DNA of 17,824 nucleotides from Hyphochytrium catenoides (lineage: Eukaryota > Sar > Hyphochytriomycetes > Hyphochytriales > Hyphochytriaceae): positions 1 to 17,824 of the forward strand of contig FLMG01000370.1 in assembly GCA_900088475.1 (NCBI GenBank), given 5' to 3'. Made by a program: the position numbers and the translations under genes. Positions within the stretch are counted from its first letter, which is position 1; each line of letters begins with the position of its first letter. The notes beneath the pieces were generated by a model. It was not told where the DNA came from, did not search any database, and saw only the letters and a program-made list of their open reading frames with translations. Positions 17,803 through 17,824 of this stretch are shown piece by piece.

Positions 17803-17824
17803 AGAGAGAGAGAGAGAGAGAGAG
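17803..17824 (+). repeat. (AG)n microsatellite cut by window end
   Basis: A pure AG dinucleotide array continues to the last base of the window, so its full length is unknown. It is CT on the strand that carries the peroxidase. Confidence 0.9.

Noticed and set aside
1-17824. tRNA, rRNA or CRISPR array
   Set aside because: Looked for T-loop-like GTTCRA motifs with flanking stems and for regularly spaced repeats; the candidates (for example near 696, 3449 and 15917) lack paired stems, and the repeats seen are microsatellites.

Overview
The window looks like nuclear DNA of a eukaryote with spliceosomal introns, most likely a stramenopile (heterokont) alga or relative. The reasons are GT-AG introns of about 260-380 nt, ankyrin-like repeats of the 'GHLDVVQWLH..NR.EGCT' type that I associate with oomycetes, brown algae and eustigmatophytes, and very long polypurine/polypyrimidine tracts. 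The species cannot be fixed from sequence alone. Only about a third of the window is convincingly coding.

Layout. 1-6530 holds no gene I can support: a purine-rich block (1-1560) is followed by pyrimidine-rich DNA with CT/CA microsatellites, a perfect 64-bp tandem duplication (4332-4459) and two diverged copies of a 70-bp dispersed sequence (2221, 3829). At 6617-8239 (+) lies an intact single-exon gene for a 540-aa protein with a basic/Ser-rich N-terminus and about 12 compact 27/28-residue ankyrin-like repeats; a decanucleotide tandem repeat sits just upstream. 8240-9384 is intergenic with a 51-nt GA tract. 9385-13681 (-) is the centrepiece. 13682-16000 has no recognised gene but contains a nest of inverted and direct repeats (15303-15500). 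16048-16258 (-) and 16619-16691 (+) are weak candidate exons, the second RCC1-like. 16991-17451 (-) is the last exon of a heme peroxidase whose 5' part lies outside the window.

The centrepiece is a six-exon gene that I assemble as one polypeptide of about 907 residues: cytosolic basic N-terminus, signal-anchor helix, class 3 (alpha/beta hydrolase) lipase domain, cysteine-rich region with a hevein-like chitin-binding motif, Pro-rich linker, then a hedgehog-type Hint (Hog) autoprocessing domain starting at a Cys and followed by a hydrophobic C-terminus. All splice sites are GT-AG and every phase fits. This is the hedgehog layout (secreted effector plus Hint) with a lipase/chitin-binding effector in place of the hedgehog signalling domain. 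If the Hint domain is active, it would cut the lipase module free from its C-terminal part and might add a lipid or sterol. One caution: a single-base frame break lies 15 codons before the lipase nucleophile elbow. It may be a sequencing error, a pseudogene lesion or an unusual mechanism.

The other genes show no obvious functional link to the lipase-Hint gene.
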